A DNA stretch of 64,000 nt from Paenibacillus pabuli NBRC 13638 (GTDB taxonomy: Bacteria > Bacillota > Bacilli > Paenibacillales > Paenibacillaceae), in the NCBI RefSeq assembly GCF_001514495.1, contig NZ_BCNM01000001.1, positions 186,001 through 250,000 on the forward strand, in the 5' to 3' direction. A program made the position numbers and the translations under genes. How positions within the stretch are numbered: position 1 is the first letter of the stretch; each line of letters begins with the position of its first letter. This document shows, piece after piece, positions 15,902 through 24,980 of the stretch. Under the pieces are notes generated by a model. The model made no database searches. It was not told the origin of the DNA and worked only from the letters and a program-made list of their open reading frames with translations.

Positions 15902-16014
15902 TCGATGAAATCGCAGCATATGATGGTCAATAGCATGAAGGAAATAACAATTCAGTTAATATTATCTTGACGGATTACGGCGGAGCGAATACAATAAACA
16001 ACAAATATGTGTGA
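15901..16014 (+). pseudogene. Coding-like remnant with one in-frame stop
   Basis: The 452-base gap 15902-16353 has no intact gene. Its first 114 bases read as a protein-like string in one frame: IDEIAAYDGQ, then TAG, then HEGNNNSVNIILTDYGG, then ANTINNKYV and TGA. The composition is better than random and the region ends, 200 bases later, in a strong plus-strand terminator (16221-16258) with no gene to serve, as if a gene had decayed. No family was recognised. An alternative is an untranslated tail or a small RNA. The rest of the gap shows nothing beyond that hairpin. Confidence 0.2.
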
Positions 16015-16220
16015 CGGGTGGTTAAGATGAACATGTTCCAGACAGGGCGCATTCTGAATCGATAACTGAATACGCATGAGCAAGTGACTTAACCCATGTT
16101 TTTTGTGTTGGCGTTTGGACAGTCATGTTTATGCACCCCTGTCGTGGACGCTCATCATTATTGCGTGCAGAGGAGAAATCCGGAAACGCTTCTTATTTCA
16201 TATGGTTCTCTTATTGTTAC

Positions 16221-16258
16221 AAGCTGTAGATGAACATTAGTTCATCTATGGCTTTTTT
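16221..16258 (+). terminator. Strong intrinsic terminator without an obvious gene upstream
   Basis: Fourteen-bp stem (AAGCTGTAGATGAA at 16221-16234, TTCATCTATGGCTT at 16241-16254, two G-U pairs), 6-base loop CATTAG, then six T. It lies 320 bases after the last intact gene. Confidence 0.8.
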
Positions 16259-16353
16259 GCATGCATTCCACCCAATTTGTTGCATATGGAAGGGAGATTT
16301 TGCAGTGATTTTTGGCATGAAACTACCCCAAAGGGAGAAAGAGAGGTTGCGAT

Positions 16354-17085
16354 ATGAAACGACCTGCACAAAGTTATACCATTTGGTTCTCCCAACGAAC
16401 CGGCAGTACTCTGCTGGGTGAAGCCTTAAGTTCTACGGGGGTTGCAGGATATCCGAGGGAATGGCTGCATGATCAGCATAAGAGCCCAGACACATTAAAG
16501 TGTGAAGATTTGGAGCAGATCTGGGATCAGGGAACAACGCCGAACGGAGTTTTCGGAATCAAGATTAATTTTGAACAACGATGGATTGACGCATTCCGTA
16601 ATCTCTATAATCTGCCAACAGCGTTATCGCGGGCTGAAGTATGGAGTACGGGCTTCCCTAATTGCACCAAGCATATCTACATGACGCGTCGCAACAAAGT
16701 CAGATTGGCTGTGTCATGGTGGAGAGCCATCGTCTCGGGTGAATGGCACCGCAAGCACGGAGACAGTCCTCAGTTACAAGATATTGCAGATCAATATAAC
16801 TTTGATGCGATTAAGCATCTGCTGGTGGAGAGTAACATGTGCGAAGCTGCAATCGAAGATTTTCTGTCCGAGTCGGGCATTGTGCCGCTGACGATTGTTT
16901 ATGAGGATTTTATACAGGATTACGAAGGGACCGTTATGAAAGTGCTAGAATTTTTGGATGTTCAAACTGACGGTGTGACCGTATCACCCCCGTCCTTTGA
17001 CCCGATTGCAGATGAGATTGCTGAACAATGGGTGCAACGATTTCGGAAAGAATGCCAGAGAGATTGGGAGAATGTAAGATGGTAA
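16354..17085 (+). CDS. Stf0-family sulfotransferase
   Basis: A 243-residue cytosolic protein of the Stf0 (trehalose 2-sulfotransferase) family. The PAPS 5'-phosphosulfate loop is SQRTGSTLLGEAL near residue 13, where Arg-Thr-Gly-Ser-Thr contacts the sulfate donor. GIKINFEQ and MTRRNKVRLAVSWWRA (the 3'-phosphate binding stretch) follow, and the C-terminal VYEDFIQDYEGTVMKVLEFL is also typical. Stf0 enzymes move sulfate from PAPS to a sugar hydroxyl, for instance trehalose in mycobacteria; the acceptor here is unknown. The ATG follows a GAGAGG ribosome site. It is followed at 137 bases by a two-gene ABC exporter, which suggests that a sulfated product may be exported. Confidence 0.8.
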   Translation: MKRPAQSYTIWFSQRTGSTLLGEALSSTGVAGYPREWLHDQHKSPDTLKCEDLEQIWDQGTTPNGVFGIKINFEQRWIDAFRNLYNLPTALSRAEVWSTGFPNCTKHIYMTRRNKVRLAVSWWRAIVSGEWHRKHGDSPQLQDIADQYNFDAIKHLLVESNMCEAAIEDFLSESGIVPLTIVYEDFIQDYEGTVMKVLEFLDVQTDGVTVSPPSFDPIADEIAEQWVQRFRKECQRDWENVRW

Positions 17086-17222
17086 ACACACTCGGAAAAA
17101 TTCATCCATGGGCTGGAAATGTTGCATTTATTGTTATTATGTATGATTCATCTTAGTGAGAGGCCACGATGTTTTGAATTAGAAAATGGGAATAGAAACG
17201 GTATAAGAAGGGGTGAGGGGCT

Positions 17223-18968
17223 ATGCCCAAAACAGAGAAACGCTCCATGTCCTGGCTGCTGCAATATCTAAAACCCGTCAAAGGACGATTGGCCTTGCTT
17301 ATGGTGATGCTGCTGACGTCAACGGGGCTTCAGCTCGTGAGTCCACAGATTATTAAACGGTTCATTGATACGGCGGCAAGTGGGGGAGTGCTTTCTAACC
17401 TGATCCAGCTTGCCGGATTGTTCCTGATTGTTGCTGTAGTTAATCAATTGATCACTGTAGCAGTGAGTTATTTCGGCAATGATGTTGCCTGGAGGGCAAC
17501 GAATCAACTGCGTGGAGATCTCCTGAAGCATTGCCTGCGACTGGATATGCGATTCCATAATGTGAAGACACCTGGAGAAATGATTGAACGGGTGGATGGC
17601 GATGTGACGAGTATCTCCAACTTCTTCGCGATGTTCATTGTGCAGGTGGTTGGAAGTTTTGTTTTGCTTGCCGGAATCCTCGGATTTATGTTCACTGTAA
17701 ACGTACCGATTGCGATCGTCATGACGGTGTTTACACTGGTATCGATTCTGTTTATGGTGTTCATTCGGAATCTGGGAGTAAACTCTTCCAAAAATGAGCG
17801 GGAAGCGAGTGCCTCCTTGTTCGGATTAATTGAAGAGCGTATTGCGGGAATTGAGGATGTTCAAGCCAACGGGCATGTCCCGTATGTGATGAATCGATTT
17901 TATCGCACGATGCGTGTTGTATTTCAAAAGGGAAGGAAAGCCTGGCTGCTTCGGGTTATTCCATGGAATACGACGGTCATTCTGTTCGCCCTTGCAGTCA
18001 CTGCGGTTCTTCTGCTCGGTGTTCATTACTACATGCAAGGCATCATCAGCATCGGAACCCTGTTTCTGATATATCAATACACACAGATGCTTAATGATCC
18101 GATTGAGATGTTAGGCGATCAGGTTCAAGAGTTTCAGAAGGCTAAATCAGGTATGCTTCGGTCAAGAGAACTGTTGTCATTACGCAGTGAGATCGAAAAC
18201 GGAAAAGAGGACCAGCTGCCAGAAGGGCCGCTTGGTCTGGAATTCAAGCAGGTGAACTTCAGTTATAACGAGGATAAACCTGTATTGCAGAATATTAACT
18301 TTGCCATTAAACCTGGCGAACGGCTTGGCATCATCGGTCGTACTGGTAGCGGAAAATCAAGTCTGAGTCGGGTGCTTCTGCGCCTGTACAATCTGGATAG
18401 CGGAACAATTCGTGTGGGTGGCAAAGATATTACAGAGCTTACCTTACCTGCACTTTACCGCAGGGTGGGTATGGTGACGCAGGATGTACAGCTGTTCGAT
18501 GGTACGCTGCGAGAGAATTTAACGCTGTTCAACCAGGACGTCTCGGATCAGATCATTAAGGAGACAACGGATCGACTGGGATTAAGTCACTGGATTGAAT
18601 CACAGCCCGGAGGGTTGGATACACATCTGAAGGCTGGTGGTTCTTCATTGTCCGCAGGGGAAGCTCAATTGTTCGCCCTGACGCGAGTATTTCTGACTGA
18701 ACCAAGCCTGGTTATTCTCGATGAGCCTTCCTCAAGGCTGGATGCTGCAACAGAGAGCATGCTTCAGTCAGCGATCGATCAGTTGATGAAGCAATGTACC
18801 GGAATTATCATTGCACATCGCCTGGCTACTTTGGAGAAGGTCGATCAGATTATGGTACTGGGGGATGGCAAGGTACTGGAATTCGGAGCCAGAGAAGAAC
18901 TCGCCAGTGATCCGGCTTCCCATTATGCCAGATTGCTGATTACGGGGCGAGAGGAGGAATTGGCGTGA
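17223..18968 (+). CDS. Heterodimeric ABC exporter, half 1 (permease-ATPase fusion)
   Basis: A 581-residue half-transporter: six membrane helices (about 20-300) followed by an ABC ATPase. Walker [10 protein letters not shown] is at 372-380, the signature motif is LSAGE (476-480) instead of LSGGQ, Walker B is VILDEPSS with catalytic Glu 501, and the H-loop His is 532. Together with the overlapping next gene it should form a heterodimeric B-subfamily exporter like BmrCD or TM287/288. Its intact Glu pairs with the canonical LSGGQ of the partner to give one active site. Substrates may be drugs, lipids or peptides. GTGA overlap with the next gene shows translational coupling. Confidence 0.9.
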   Translation: MPKTEKRSMSWLLQYLKPVKGRLALLMVMLLTSTGLQLVSPQIIKRFIDTAASGGVLSNLIQLAGLFLIVAVVNQLITVAVSYFGNDVAWRATNQLRGDLLKHCLRLDMRFHNVKTPGEMIERVDGDVTSISNFFAMFIVQVVGSFVLLAGILGFMFTVNVPIAIVMTVFTLVSILFMVFIRNLGVNSSKNEREASASLFGLIEERIAGIEDVQANGHVPYVMNRFYRTMRVVFQKGRKAWLLRVIPWNTTVILFALAVTAVLLLGVHYYMQGIISIGTLFLIYQYTQMLNDPIEMLGDQVQEFQKAKSGMLRSRELLSLRSEIENGKEDQLPEGPLGLEFKQVNFSYNEDKPVLQNINFAIKPGERLGIIGRTGSGKSSLSRVLLRLYNLDSGTIRVGGKDITELTLPALYRRVGMVTQDVQLFDGTLRENLTLFNQDVSDQIIKETTDRLGLSHWIESQPGGLDTHLKAGGSSLSAGEAQLFALTRVFLTEPSLVILDEPSSRLDAATESMLQSAIDQLMKQCTGIIIAHRLATLEKVDQIMVLGDGKVLEFGAREELASDPASHYARLLITGREEELA

Positions 18969-20734
18969 CAGTAACAGGATTTATAGGCCGCTTGTTTCGC
19001 TTTAGGCCTTTTCTATTTTTGATCAACGGATTGTTATGGTGTATATTTCATTCTTTACCGCTGGCCATAGGGATCGGGATGCAGTGGTTCTTTGATCGGG
19101 CAACCGTGGGTTCCAGTGATTACATGTGGCTGGCCGCTCCGCTGATCTTCATTGCTCTGGTCAGAGCAACAAGAGTAGGTACGTTTTTTGCTGCTTTCTA
19201 TGCATGGATCACATATATCTATCATATTCAGGCCATTCTGCGTACCAACATGCTGGCCGGAATTATGCGCTGGCCAGGACGTAATCTGCCAGCTTCACCG
19301 GGAGAGGCGATGAGTCGCTTTCGGGATGATGTGGATGAGGTGGTTGAGTACGTGGAATCCTGGGTGGATTTCTGGGGGAGGCTCGTGTTCGCCGTTGTAT
19401 CCGTCATCATTATGGCGAATATTAACTGGAAGATCACTCTTGTTGCGGTATTGCCACTGGTAGTCGTAACGTTGCTGAATAACTTGTCTGGTAATCGGGC
19501 TCGTCGATATGCCCAAGTCAATCGTGAGTCGACGGGGCGCATCACCAGCTTCATTGCCGAGACCTTTGGAGCTGTGCAGGCACTAAAACTGGGGCAGGCG
19601 GAAGAGCATGTCTCTACTCGTTTTAACCAACTGAATGAAGAGCGTCGTCAGGCAGCACTCCGGGATAATCTGTTCAAACAGTGGATGAGATCACTTAACC
19701 AGCATGTGCTCAGCATCTGTACCGGTCTTATTCTCCTGATGTGTGCAGCCGAGATGAAATCCGGCAATTTCACCGTAGGTAATTTTGCCTTGTTCACGAG
19801 TTATCTGGCCAACATTGGCTTTAGTATTTCTTTATTCGGATATATGGTATTTCAGCATAAACGGCTCAAAGTATCTTTTGACCGCATGCGAACTTTGTTT
19901 CGTCCTGGTGAGGAAGACCGGATCATGGACTTCAGAGAGACTTATCTGAATGAAGATCCGCCTGAGCTTCCTAATGAACAGAGAGATCCCAAGGAGAAGC
20001 TAAGAGAGCTGGAAATCCGCAATCTGGCGTACCACTATCCTCATTCTGCAAATGGAATACAGGATATCAGCTTCCGCGTGAAGCGGGGACAATTTCTGGT
20101 CATCACTGGACGGGTTGGGTCTGGAAAATCGACTCTGGTTCGTACCCTTCTGGGATTGCTACCCAAAGAAGAGGGCACAATTCGCTGGAATGGGACAGAT
20201 GTTGATCCCGCTACCTTCCTGATGCCTCCAAGAGCAGCATATACACCTCAAGTGCCCCGACTGTTCAGTGATACACTGAAAGAAAATATTGTTCAGGGCA
20301 AACAGGGACGTACGGAAATGGCTCTTGCAAAAGCGATTCGCTTGGCTGTTATGGATAAAGATATTCAAAACCTGGATCAAGGACTCGAAACGTCCGTAGG
20401 TCCAAGAGGTGTTATGTTGTCGGGTGGTCAGATTCAGCGCGCAGCAACCGGACGCATGCTCATGACGGAAGCGGACCTGTTCATCTTCGACGATCTGTCC
20501 AGTGCGCTGGATGTGGAAACCGAGCAACAGGTCTGGGAAGGTTTGTTCCAGGAGCCGGATGTCACATGTATTGCGGTGTCTCACCGCAGAGCAGCACTTG
20601 CCAGGGCCGATCATATCATCGTTATGAAGGATGGACGAATCGAGGCCGAAGGAAGCCTTTCCGAATTGCTTGCTACAAATGAAGAGATGCAACTGCTTTG
20701 GCAAGGTGAGCAAACACCGGTTAAAGTGGGATAG
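18965..20734 (+). CDS. Heterodimeric ABC exporter, half 2 (permease-ATPase fusion)
   Basis: A 589-residue half-transporter that starts at GTG, overlapping the stop of the first half by four bases (GTGA). Six helices precede an ATPase domain with Walker [10 protein letters not shown] (382-390), canonical signature LSGGQ (485-489), Walker [10 protein letters not shown] with Asp 510 in place of the catalytic Glu, and H-loop His 540. The Glu-to-Asp change plus the degenerate LSAGE of the partner gives one degenerate and one consensus ATP site, the known pattern of heterodimeric exporters. Residues 310-345 form a long acidic linker ([12 protein letters not shown]) before the ATPase, longer than usual. 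The unit ends at a bidirectional terminator. Confidence 0.9.
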   Translation: MTVTGFIGRLFRFRPFLFLINGLLWCIFHSLPLAIGIGMQWFFDRATVGSSDYMWLAAPLIFIALVRATRVGTFFAAFYAWITYIYHIQAILRTNMLAGIMRWPGRNLPASPGEAMSRFRDDVDEVVEYVESWVDFWGRLVFAVVSVIIMANINWKITLVAVLPLVVVTLLNNLSGNRARRYAQVNRESTGRITSFIAETFGAVQALKLGQAEEHVSTRFNQLNEERRQAALRDNLFKQWMRSLNQHVLSICTGLILLMCAAEMKSGNFTVGNFALFTSYLANIGFSISLFGYMVFQHKRLKVSFDRMRTLFRPGEEDRIMDFRETYLNEDPPELPNEQRDPKEKLRELEIRNLAYHYPHSANGIQDISFRVKRGQFLVITGRVGSGKSTLVRTLLGLLPKEEGTIRWNGTDVDPATFLMPPRAAYTPQVPRLFSDTLKENIVQGKQGRTEMALAKAIRLAVMDKDIQNLDQGLETSVGPRGVMLSGGQIQRAATGRMLMTEADLFIFDDLSSALDVETEQQVWEGLFQEPDVTCIAVSHRRAALARADHIIVMKDGRIEAEGSLSELLATNEEMQLLWQGEQTPVKVG

Positions 20735-20766
20735 CTTGAGAAAAGGTGAATACTATAACAAATGAA

Positions 20767-20819
20767 AAAAGCCGTACAGACAACTCTTTGTGCAAGAGTT
20801 AAATCTGTACGGCTTTTAT
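20767..20819. terminator. Bidirectional terminator between the ABC exporter and ctaB
   Basis: Outer stem AAAAGCCGTACAGA (20767-20780) pairs with TCTGTACGGCTTTT (20804-20817), with an inner stem AACTCTT / AAGAGTT. T-runs flank both sides, serving the two converging units. Confidence 0.9.
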
Positions 20820-20840
20820 TATTGCTCATTTGGTCAACCT

Positions 20841-21773
20841 TTATTTGATCAATGGTGCAATCAATGAATACGCAATGATGACCAGGAAGATGATCGTGAT
20901 GTGGTTGATGGAGAAAATAAACATTTTATGTGACCATTTCTTGGTTTCTTTCTTATCGAAAGTTGCCACACTAAGAATAAGCCAGGCCAAACTTACCAGA
21001 AACGCAACAATGGCAATGAACGGACTCATCGGCCAGAACAAGAAGCTGGAGAATAACAACAATACCAGATAAACATTCGTCTGGATGTATGTCCGTCTGA
21101 TTCCTTTTACGACAGGAAGCATGGGGACACCAGCCGCTTTGTATTCATCAAATCTCCGGATGGCAATGCCATAGAAGTGAGGCATCTGCCACAACAGCAT
21201 GGTAATGACCAAAGCCCAAATTTCATAATGACCCAGCTCTGGTGAAATGGCTGCCCAACCGATGAGCGGGGGAACAGCGCCTGAAAGGCTTCCGACTTCC
21301 GTATTATATACGGTTGTTCGTTTGGTCCACATGGTATAGGGGAACACATACAGCAGCAGTCCCAATATGCCGAATACGGCAGCGGATGGGGATGCAATAT
21401 ACAACATGACGCCCCCGATGATCGTGATGGCAATACCGAGGATCAACCCGGTTTTGGTATCTACACGACCGGTTACCGTAGGGCGTGTTTTGGTCCGCTC
21501 CATAATGGCATCGATATCCCGATCATACAAATTGTTAAACACTCCGGCTGCTCCGATAATCAGGGAAGACCCGATAACAGAGAGGATAATAGGTACAATA
21601 TTAGCTAAAATGGATGCATCAAATACATACAAAGCCAAACTTAAACCGGCAAACATGGCGATCAGATTGGATTTGATAATTCCGATCTTGATCGTATCAA
21701 AAAATACTTTTGGAATCGAGCTAGTATACTCCAGGCTGATTTCGGGCCGTGACCCTTTATTCAATGTTTTCAA
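20841..21773 (-). CDS. ctaB: Heme o synthase (protoheme IX farnesyltransferase)
   Basis: A 310-residue UbiA-superfamily membrane prenyltransferase with nine helices. The first Asp-rich motif is NNLYDRDIDAIMERT with the following KTRP, and the second conserved loop is YTMWTKRTTVYNTEVGSLSG, both diagnostic of CtaB/CyoE. It adds a farnesyl group to heme b to make heme o for terminal oxidases. In Bacillus it sits in the cta cytochrome oxidase cluster; here it stands alone, with no oxidase or ctaA gene near. Translation starts at TTG (21773-21771) behind AGGAAGTGAG; no in-frame ATG fits. Heme o synthase is sometimes present in two copies, so this could be a second one. Confidence 0.92.
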   Translation of the reverse strand: MKTLNKGSRPEISLEYTSSIPKVFFDTIKIGIIKSNLIAMFAGLSLALYVFDASILANIVPIILSVIGSSLIIGAAGVFNNLYDRDIDAIMERTKTRPTVTGRVDTKTGLILGIAITIIGGVMLYIASPSAAVFGILGLLLYVFPYTMWTKRTTVYNTEVGSLSGAVPPLIGWAAISPELGHYEIWALVITMLLWQMPHFYGIAIRRFDEYKAAGVPMLPVVKGIRRTYIQTNVYLVLLLFSSFLFWPMSPFIAIVAFLVSLAWLILSVATFDKKETKKWSHKMFIFSINHITIIFLVIIAYSLIAPLIK

Positions 21774-22162
21774 GAACTCACTTCCTATATCTATACTTAT
21801 ATATCTCGTGGTTTTATTATAGCACTCAATACAGTATGTGAATTAATTAACGATTTAGTATTTAAAATAATGTCATTTGATTGTGAACAATTTAAAAACA
21901 AGGTTTTTTTCAATTGTTAAAAATGATTTTATGTGATACGCGTCATAGAATCTTAACGCGATTCGTGACAGGAAAAAGAAAATTTTTCTTGCATTATAAG
22001 TTTTATATGTATATTGTAGATATAAGAGGTCTTTAATAGTATTGAGAGTTCTCCTCTTACATTATTATAAGAACAGTTTGTTGGCAGGAGGAAGGAAGAA
22101 AAGGATGGATCTATTTTTTTGAGATAATAAAAGATATTAAATATCTGGAAAGGGTGTTAAAT
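21774..22162. promoter_or_regulatory. AT-rich divergent intergenic region with an FNR/CRP-like site
   Basis: This 389-base gap separates ctaB from the divergent flavoprotein gene. TGTGATACGCGTCATA (21932-21947) matches the TGTGA-N6-TCACA dyad of FNR/CRP-type regulators with one mismatch, which would suit oxygen control of heme o synthesis, but a single site of this kind can occur by chance. A strong AGGAGG-type ribosome site at about 22088-22095 precedes an ATG (22105) that opens only five codons. No gene, tRNA or riboswitch was recognised in the rest. Confidence 0.3.
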
Positions 22163-23092
22163 ATGAATCAACAGGTAGATGTATTAATTATTGGAGGAGG
22201 ACCTGCAGGTCTTAATGCAGCACTTGTACTAGGCAGAGCGCGCAAACAGGTGGTGGTCATAGATGATGAACGCCCACGCAATTGGGTCACACGTGAAACA
22301 CACGGTTTTCTGACAAGAGATGGTGCCAGTCCTCGTGAATTTCGGAAGGTTGCGAAGGAACAGATTAGCGCCTACCCGTCCGTTCATTTTGCAGGGGACA
22401 CAGCGACCTCTGTGACAGGAACCGATGGTGTTTTTGAAGTTACAACGGCCCAAGGAGCGGTCTATCGTACGAAGAAAGTGTTGTTTGCAGTTGGTAAAAA
22501 AGACCTTCCGCTGGATATAAACGGGTTGACAGAGGTGTATGGAAAGAGTGCTTTTGTCTGCCCTTATTGTGATGGTTGGGAATTAAGGGATCAATCGCTC
22601 GTCATCATTGTTAATGGAGCCAAGGCAGTTCACATGGCCAAAACGATCTCCGGCTGGACAAGCCAGTTTACCATTTGCACGAATGGACCTGATGAATTAA
22701 CGGACGAACAGCGGGAGGAATTGAAGCAGCACGGTGTTCCGGTATGGGACTCTCCGATTCGATCCATTGAATCAAGTGATGGGATGGTGCAGCAGGTCGT
22801 ATTGGAGGATGGCACTGCAATCTCATGCACGGGAATTTTCTTTGGACCGAAACTAACGGGTGGATCAGAATTGCCGCAGGCGATAGGCTGTGAGGTTACG
22901 GATGCCGGTACGGTCGTCGTTGATGATTACGGTAAAACGACCGTGCCAGGTATATTTAGCGCTGGAGATGCAGCATCAGAGTTATACCAGGCTATTACTG
23001 CGGCGTCCCTAGGAGCTTTAACCGCTGTAACGATCAACAGTGAGCTTAATATGGAAGCTTGGGATGAGCGCGGTAAACATTTAAACCGATAG
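22163..23092 (+). CDS. Thioredoxin reductase-fold flavoprotein with CPYC redox pair
   Basis: A 309-residue FAD protein. GGGPAG (11-16) binds FAD, the redox-active pair CPYC is at Cys 133 and 136 (FVCPYCDGWE), and the C-terminal FSAGDAASELYQAITAA binds the flavin. In thioredoxin reductase the central domain has GGGDSA and HRRxxxR for NADPH; here the corresponding stretch is IVNGAKAVHMAKT and both motifs are missing. That combination is reported for dithiol oxidases such as GliT and HlmI and for ferredoxin-dependent enzymes, so this may not use NADPH. ATG 22163 follows GGAAAGGG; an in-frame GTG at 22154 lies inside the ribosome site. It is a single-gene unit with terminators downstream. Confidence 0.82.
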   Translation: MNQQVDVLIIGGGPAGLNAALVLGRARKQVVVIDDERPRNWVTRETHGFLTRDGASPREFRKVAKEQISAYPSVHFAGDTATSVTGTDGVFEVTTAQGAVYRTKKVLFAVGKKDLPLDINGLTEVYGKSAFVCPYCDGWELRDQSLVIIVNGAKAVHMAKTISGWTSQFTICTNGPDELTDEQREELKQHGVPVWDSPIRSIESSDGMVQQVVLEDGTAISCTGIFFGPKLTGGSELPQAIGCEVTDAGTVVVDDYGKTTVPGIFSAGDAASELYQAITAASLGALTAVTINSELNMEAWDERGKHLNR

Positions 23093-23136
23093 GTCTCGGG
23101 AGTTACTCACTCGTTTCATCTTAGAGAATGTGAACG

Positions 23137-23167
23137 AAGGGGGATTGCAGATGCAATTCCCTTTTTG
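23137..23167 (+). terminator. Intrinsic terminator after the flavoprotein gene
   Basis: AAGGGGGATTGC pairs with GCAATTCCCTT (one G-U, one bulge) around AGAT, followed by T5. It lies about 45 bases after the stop codon. Confidence 0.7.
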
Positions 23168-23254
23168 TGCTTTGCAAAAGAGAACAACTACAAGAAACAT
23201 AATGTTGATCCGTATCGGGGAACTCTTACATATAAATAATACTTATTTCCAAAA

Positions 23255-23304
23255 AAACAGCCGTCAATCGGGAGTTTCTCATCCAGATTGGCGGCTGTTT
23301 TAAT
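23255..23304. terminator. Second hairpin terminator in the flavoprotein-MFS gap
   Basis: Fifteen-bp stem (AAACAGCCGTCAATC at 23255-23269, GATTGGCGGCTGTTT at 23287-23301) with an A-run on the left and T-run on the right. It gives backup termination in the 355-base gap 23093-23447. Confidence 0.75.
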
Positions 23305-23322
23305 TTGGCTGATCCGATCTAT

Positions 23323-23372
23323 TGACAAAGAAATTTTTTTGACGCAATATAAATAAATAAACTTTATAAAGT
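23323..23372 (+). promoter_or_regulatory. Probable promoter and palindrome before an MFS gene
   Basis: TTGACA (23323-23328) is followed after 17-19 bases by AT-rich AATATAAA. A perfect 12-bp palindrome ACTTTATAAAGT lies at 23361-23372, just after the expected transcription start and thus well placed for a repressor. The regulator is not identified. Outside this and the two hairpins I see nothing in 23093-23447. Confidence 0.4.
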
Positions 23373-23447
23373 ATATGAATAAAGTGACTTAATCTGTATT
23401 CTTGTATTCATTTACGTTCAATTTATATGCAGGGAAGGGATCTATTT

Positions 23448-24665
23448 ATGGCAACTTGGTTTCTTATCATTATCTACCTTGCGTTTATCAGTCTGGGGAT
23501 TCCTGACTCCTTGCTAGGTTCAGCCTGGCCAGTCATGTGGCCTGAACTTGGTGCTTCGTTTGGGTCAGCAGGAATTCTGTCAATGGTCGTTGCCGGAGGA
23601 ACTATCGTTTCAAGCTTGGCAAGCGGCACGGTGATTCAAAAATGGGGAACAGGCAAGGTTACGTTAATTAGCTGTTGTCTAACTGCCGGAGCACTCCTTG
23701 GATTCTCCTTTGCGCCTTCATTGGTATGGCTCGTCATTCTTGCCATTCCTCTGGGTTTAGGTGCCGGAGCCGTTGATGCTGCCCTGAATCATTATGTCGC
23801 AGAACATTACAAAGTACACCATATGAACTGGCTGCACTGTTTCTGGGGTGTGGGCGCGACGACAGGCCCTATCATTATGTCGTATTACATTGCCGAACAT
23901 CATTCCTGGAGAAGCGGGTATACAGCTGTAGCCGTCGTCCAGTGCTGTCTCGTTCTGATTTTGTTTGCCACATTGCCTTTGTGGAAGCGTGTTGCTGCAA
24001 GTCGGGAGAGTGCGGGTCGGATAAACGGATCAAATAATGTACAAGTGGACAACACGTTAGTACAGCGTGAGAACAGGCCCGAACAAAATGTATTGAAGAT
24101 TAAGGGAGTCAAAAACTCACTGATCGCATTTCTGTTTTATTGTGGCGTGGAGACAACGGTGGGTTTATGGGGTGCCAGCTATCTGGTAGGAGCTAGAGAT
24201 GTCTCGGCAGAAACAGCTGCGGGCTGGATCTCCCTATACTACGGTGGTATTACGCTAGGCAGATTGATTACAGGCTTTATCACGTTAAAAATAAAAAATC
24301 GGGTGTTAATCCTGGCCGGTCAAGTGACCGCCATTGTGGGTGGAATCATTTTATTGCTTCCATTATCGATTTCGTTTGCACTGGCTGGATTCGTTCTGAT
24401 TGGTTTGGGGCTTGCACCCATCTATCCCGGACTTCTTCATGAAACTCCAGCTCGGTTCGGCAAAGCGAATTCTGCCCGATTGATGGGGTATCAAATGGCA
24501 CTGGCGTACACTGGAACCACAGTGTTTCCTCCGCTTTTTGGCGTACTCGCTGGGAAAACCAATATCGGCTTTTTCCCGCTGGTTGTACTTGTCTTCCTTA
24601 TCTTGATGCTGGCCAGCTCAGAACAAGTGAATCGTATTTTGAAAAAGAGGATTCTGAATGAGTAG
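23448..24665 (+). CDS. MFS transporter, fucose permease-like group
   Basis: A 405-residue major facilitator protein with 12 helices. Its opening FLIIIYLAFISLGIPDSLLGSAWP-type segment (first helix with PDSLLGS), the GLGAGAVDAALNHYVA loop, and the central charged linker (about 180-215) fit the FucP-like or YfkF-like MFS group often found in Paenibacillus and Bacillus; the substrate is unknown. The start was set at ATG 23448 because AGGGAAGGGA (23431-23440) lies at the proper distance; an in-frame Met at 23427 lies before that site. The short gene at 24736 follows 70 bases later and may be co-transcribed. Confidence 0.82.
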   Translation: MATWFLIIIYLAFISLGIPDSLLGSAWPVMWPELGASFGSAGILSMVVAGGTIVSSLASGTVIQKWGTGKVTLISCCLTAGALLGFSFAPSLVWLVILAIPLGLGAGAVDAALNHYVAEHYKVHHMNWLHCFWGVGATTGPIIMSYYIAEHHSWRSGYTAVAVVQCCLVLILFATLPLWKRVAASRESAGRINGSNNVQVDNTLVQRENRPEQNVLKIKGVKNSLIAFLFYCGVETTVGLWGASYLVGARDVSAETAAGWISLYYGGITLGRLITGFITLKIKNRVLILAGQVTAIVGGIILLLPLSISFALAGFVLIGLGLAPIYPGLLHETPARFGKANSARLMGYQMALAYTGTTVFPPLFGVLAGKTNIGFFPLVVLVFLILMLASSEQVNRILKKRILNE

Positions 24666-24735
24666 AGCTGGTGGGATGTAACAGGGGCAGGTTTGGTCAT
24701 GAAAATATGAGATGAAGAAAAGGGAGATGTTTAAC

Positions 24736-24855
24736 ATGCTATCATTAATTTTGTTATGCTTGATCGTATATGTGGGGGCGTATGGGTGTCTTGCTGCGTC
24801 CAAGCAGCCCATGGATGTAAAACCAGTGCGGTCGTTCGATGATTTCTTCGAATAA
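24736..24855 (+). CDS. Small single-pass membrane peptide, 39 residues
   Basis: A 39-codon frame starting MLSLILLCLIVYVGAYG, with a hydrophobic helix over residues 2-20 and a polar, acidic tail (KQPMDVKPVRSFDDFFE). The ribosome site AGGGAG at 24721-24726 is nine bases from ATG 24736; the ATG at 24727 is directly against it. A good terminator follows at 24886. The family is not recognised. Possible roles are a transporter accessory peptide for the upstream MFS pump or a stress-related membrane micro-protein; both are inferences. The ribosome site, helix and terminator together make it likely to be real. Confidence 0.6.
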   Translation: MLSLILLCLIVYVGAYGCLAASKQPMDVKPVRSFDDFFE

Positions 24856-24885
24856 GCTCTACCATTCATATCGTAATACAGAAAG

Positions 24886-24912
24886 AAGCGAGAAGCTGCT
24901 CTCGCTTTTTTA
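24886..24912 (+). terminator. Intrinsic terminator after the 39-residue gene
   Basis: AAGCGAGA (24886-24893) pairs with TCTCGCTT (24900-24907) around AGCTGC, followed by a T-run. It is 30 bases after the stop codon. Confidence 0.8.
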
Positions 24913-24980
24913 TTTTGCACAATCATTTGCAATTCATTTTTTTCATAGCGCTTTCATAAGAATTGGCCCAAATATTAGGG

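Noticed and set aside
16230-16421. 63-codon plus-strand frame before the sulfotransferase
   Set aside because: It starts inside the terminator at 16221-16258 and overlaps the sulfotransferase start in another frame.
22105-22122. Five-codon ATG frame behind a strong AGGAGG-type site
   Set aside because: Too short to call; the purine-rich stretch may be a chance feature of the AT-rich gap or part of the flavoprotein leader.
23151-23304. Short plus-strand reading after GAAGGGGG with an ATG at 23151
   Set aside because: The ATG lies inside one terminator hairpin and the reading runs into the second one; the product has no coherent composition, so the ribosome-like sequence is just the left arm of the hairpin.
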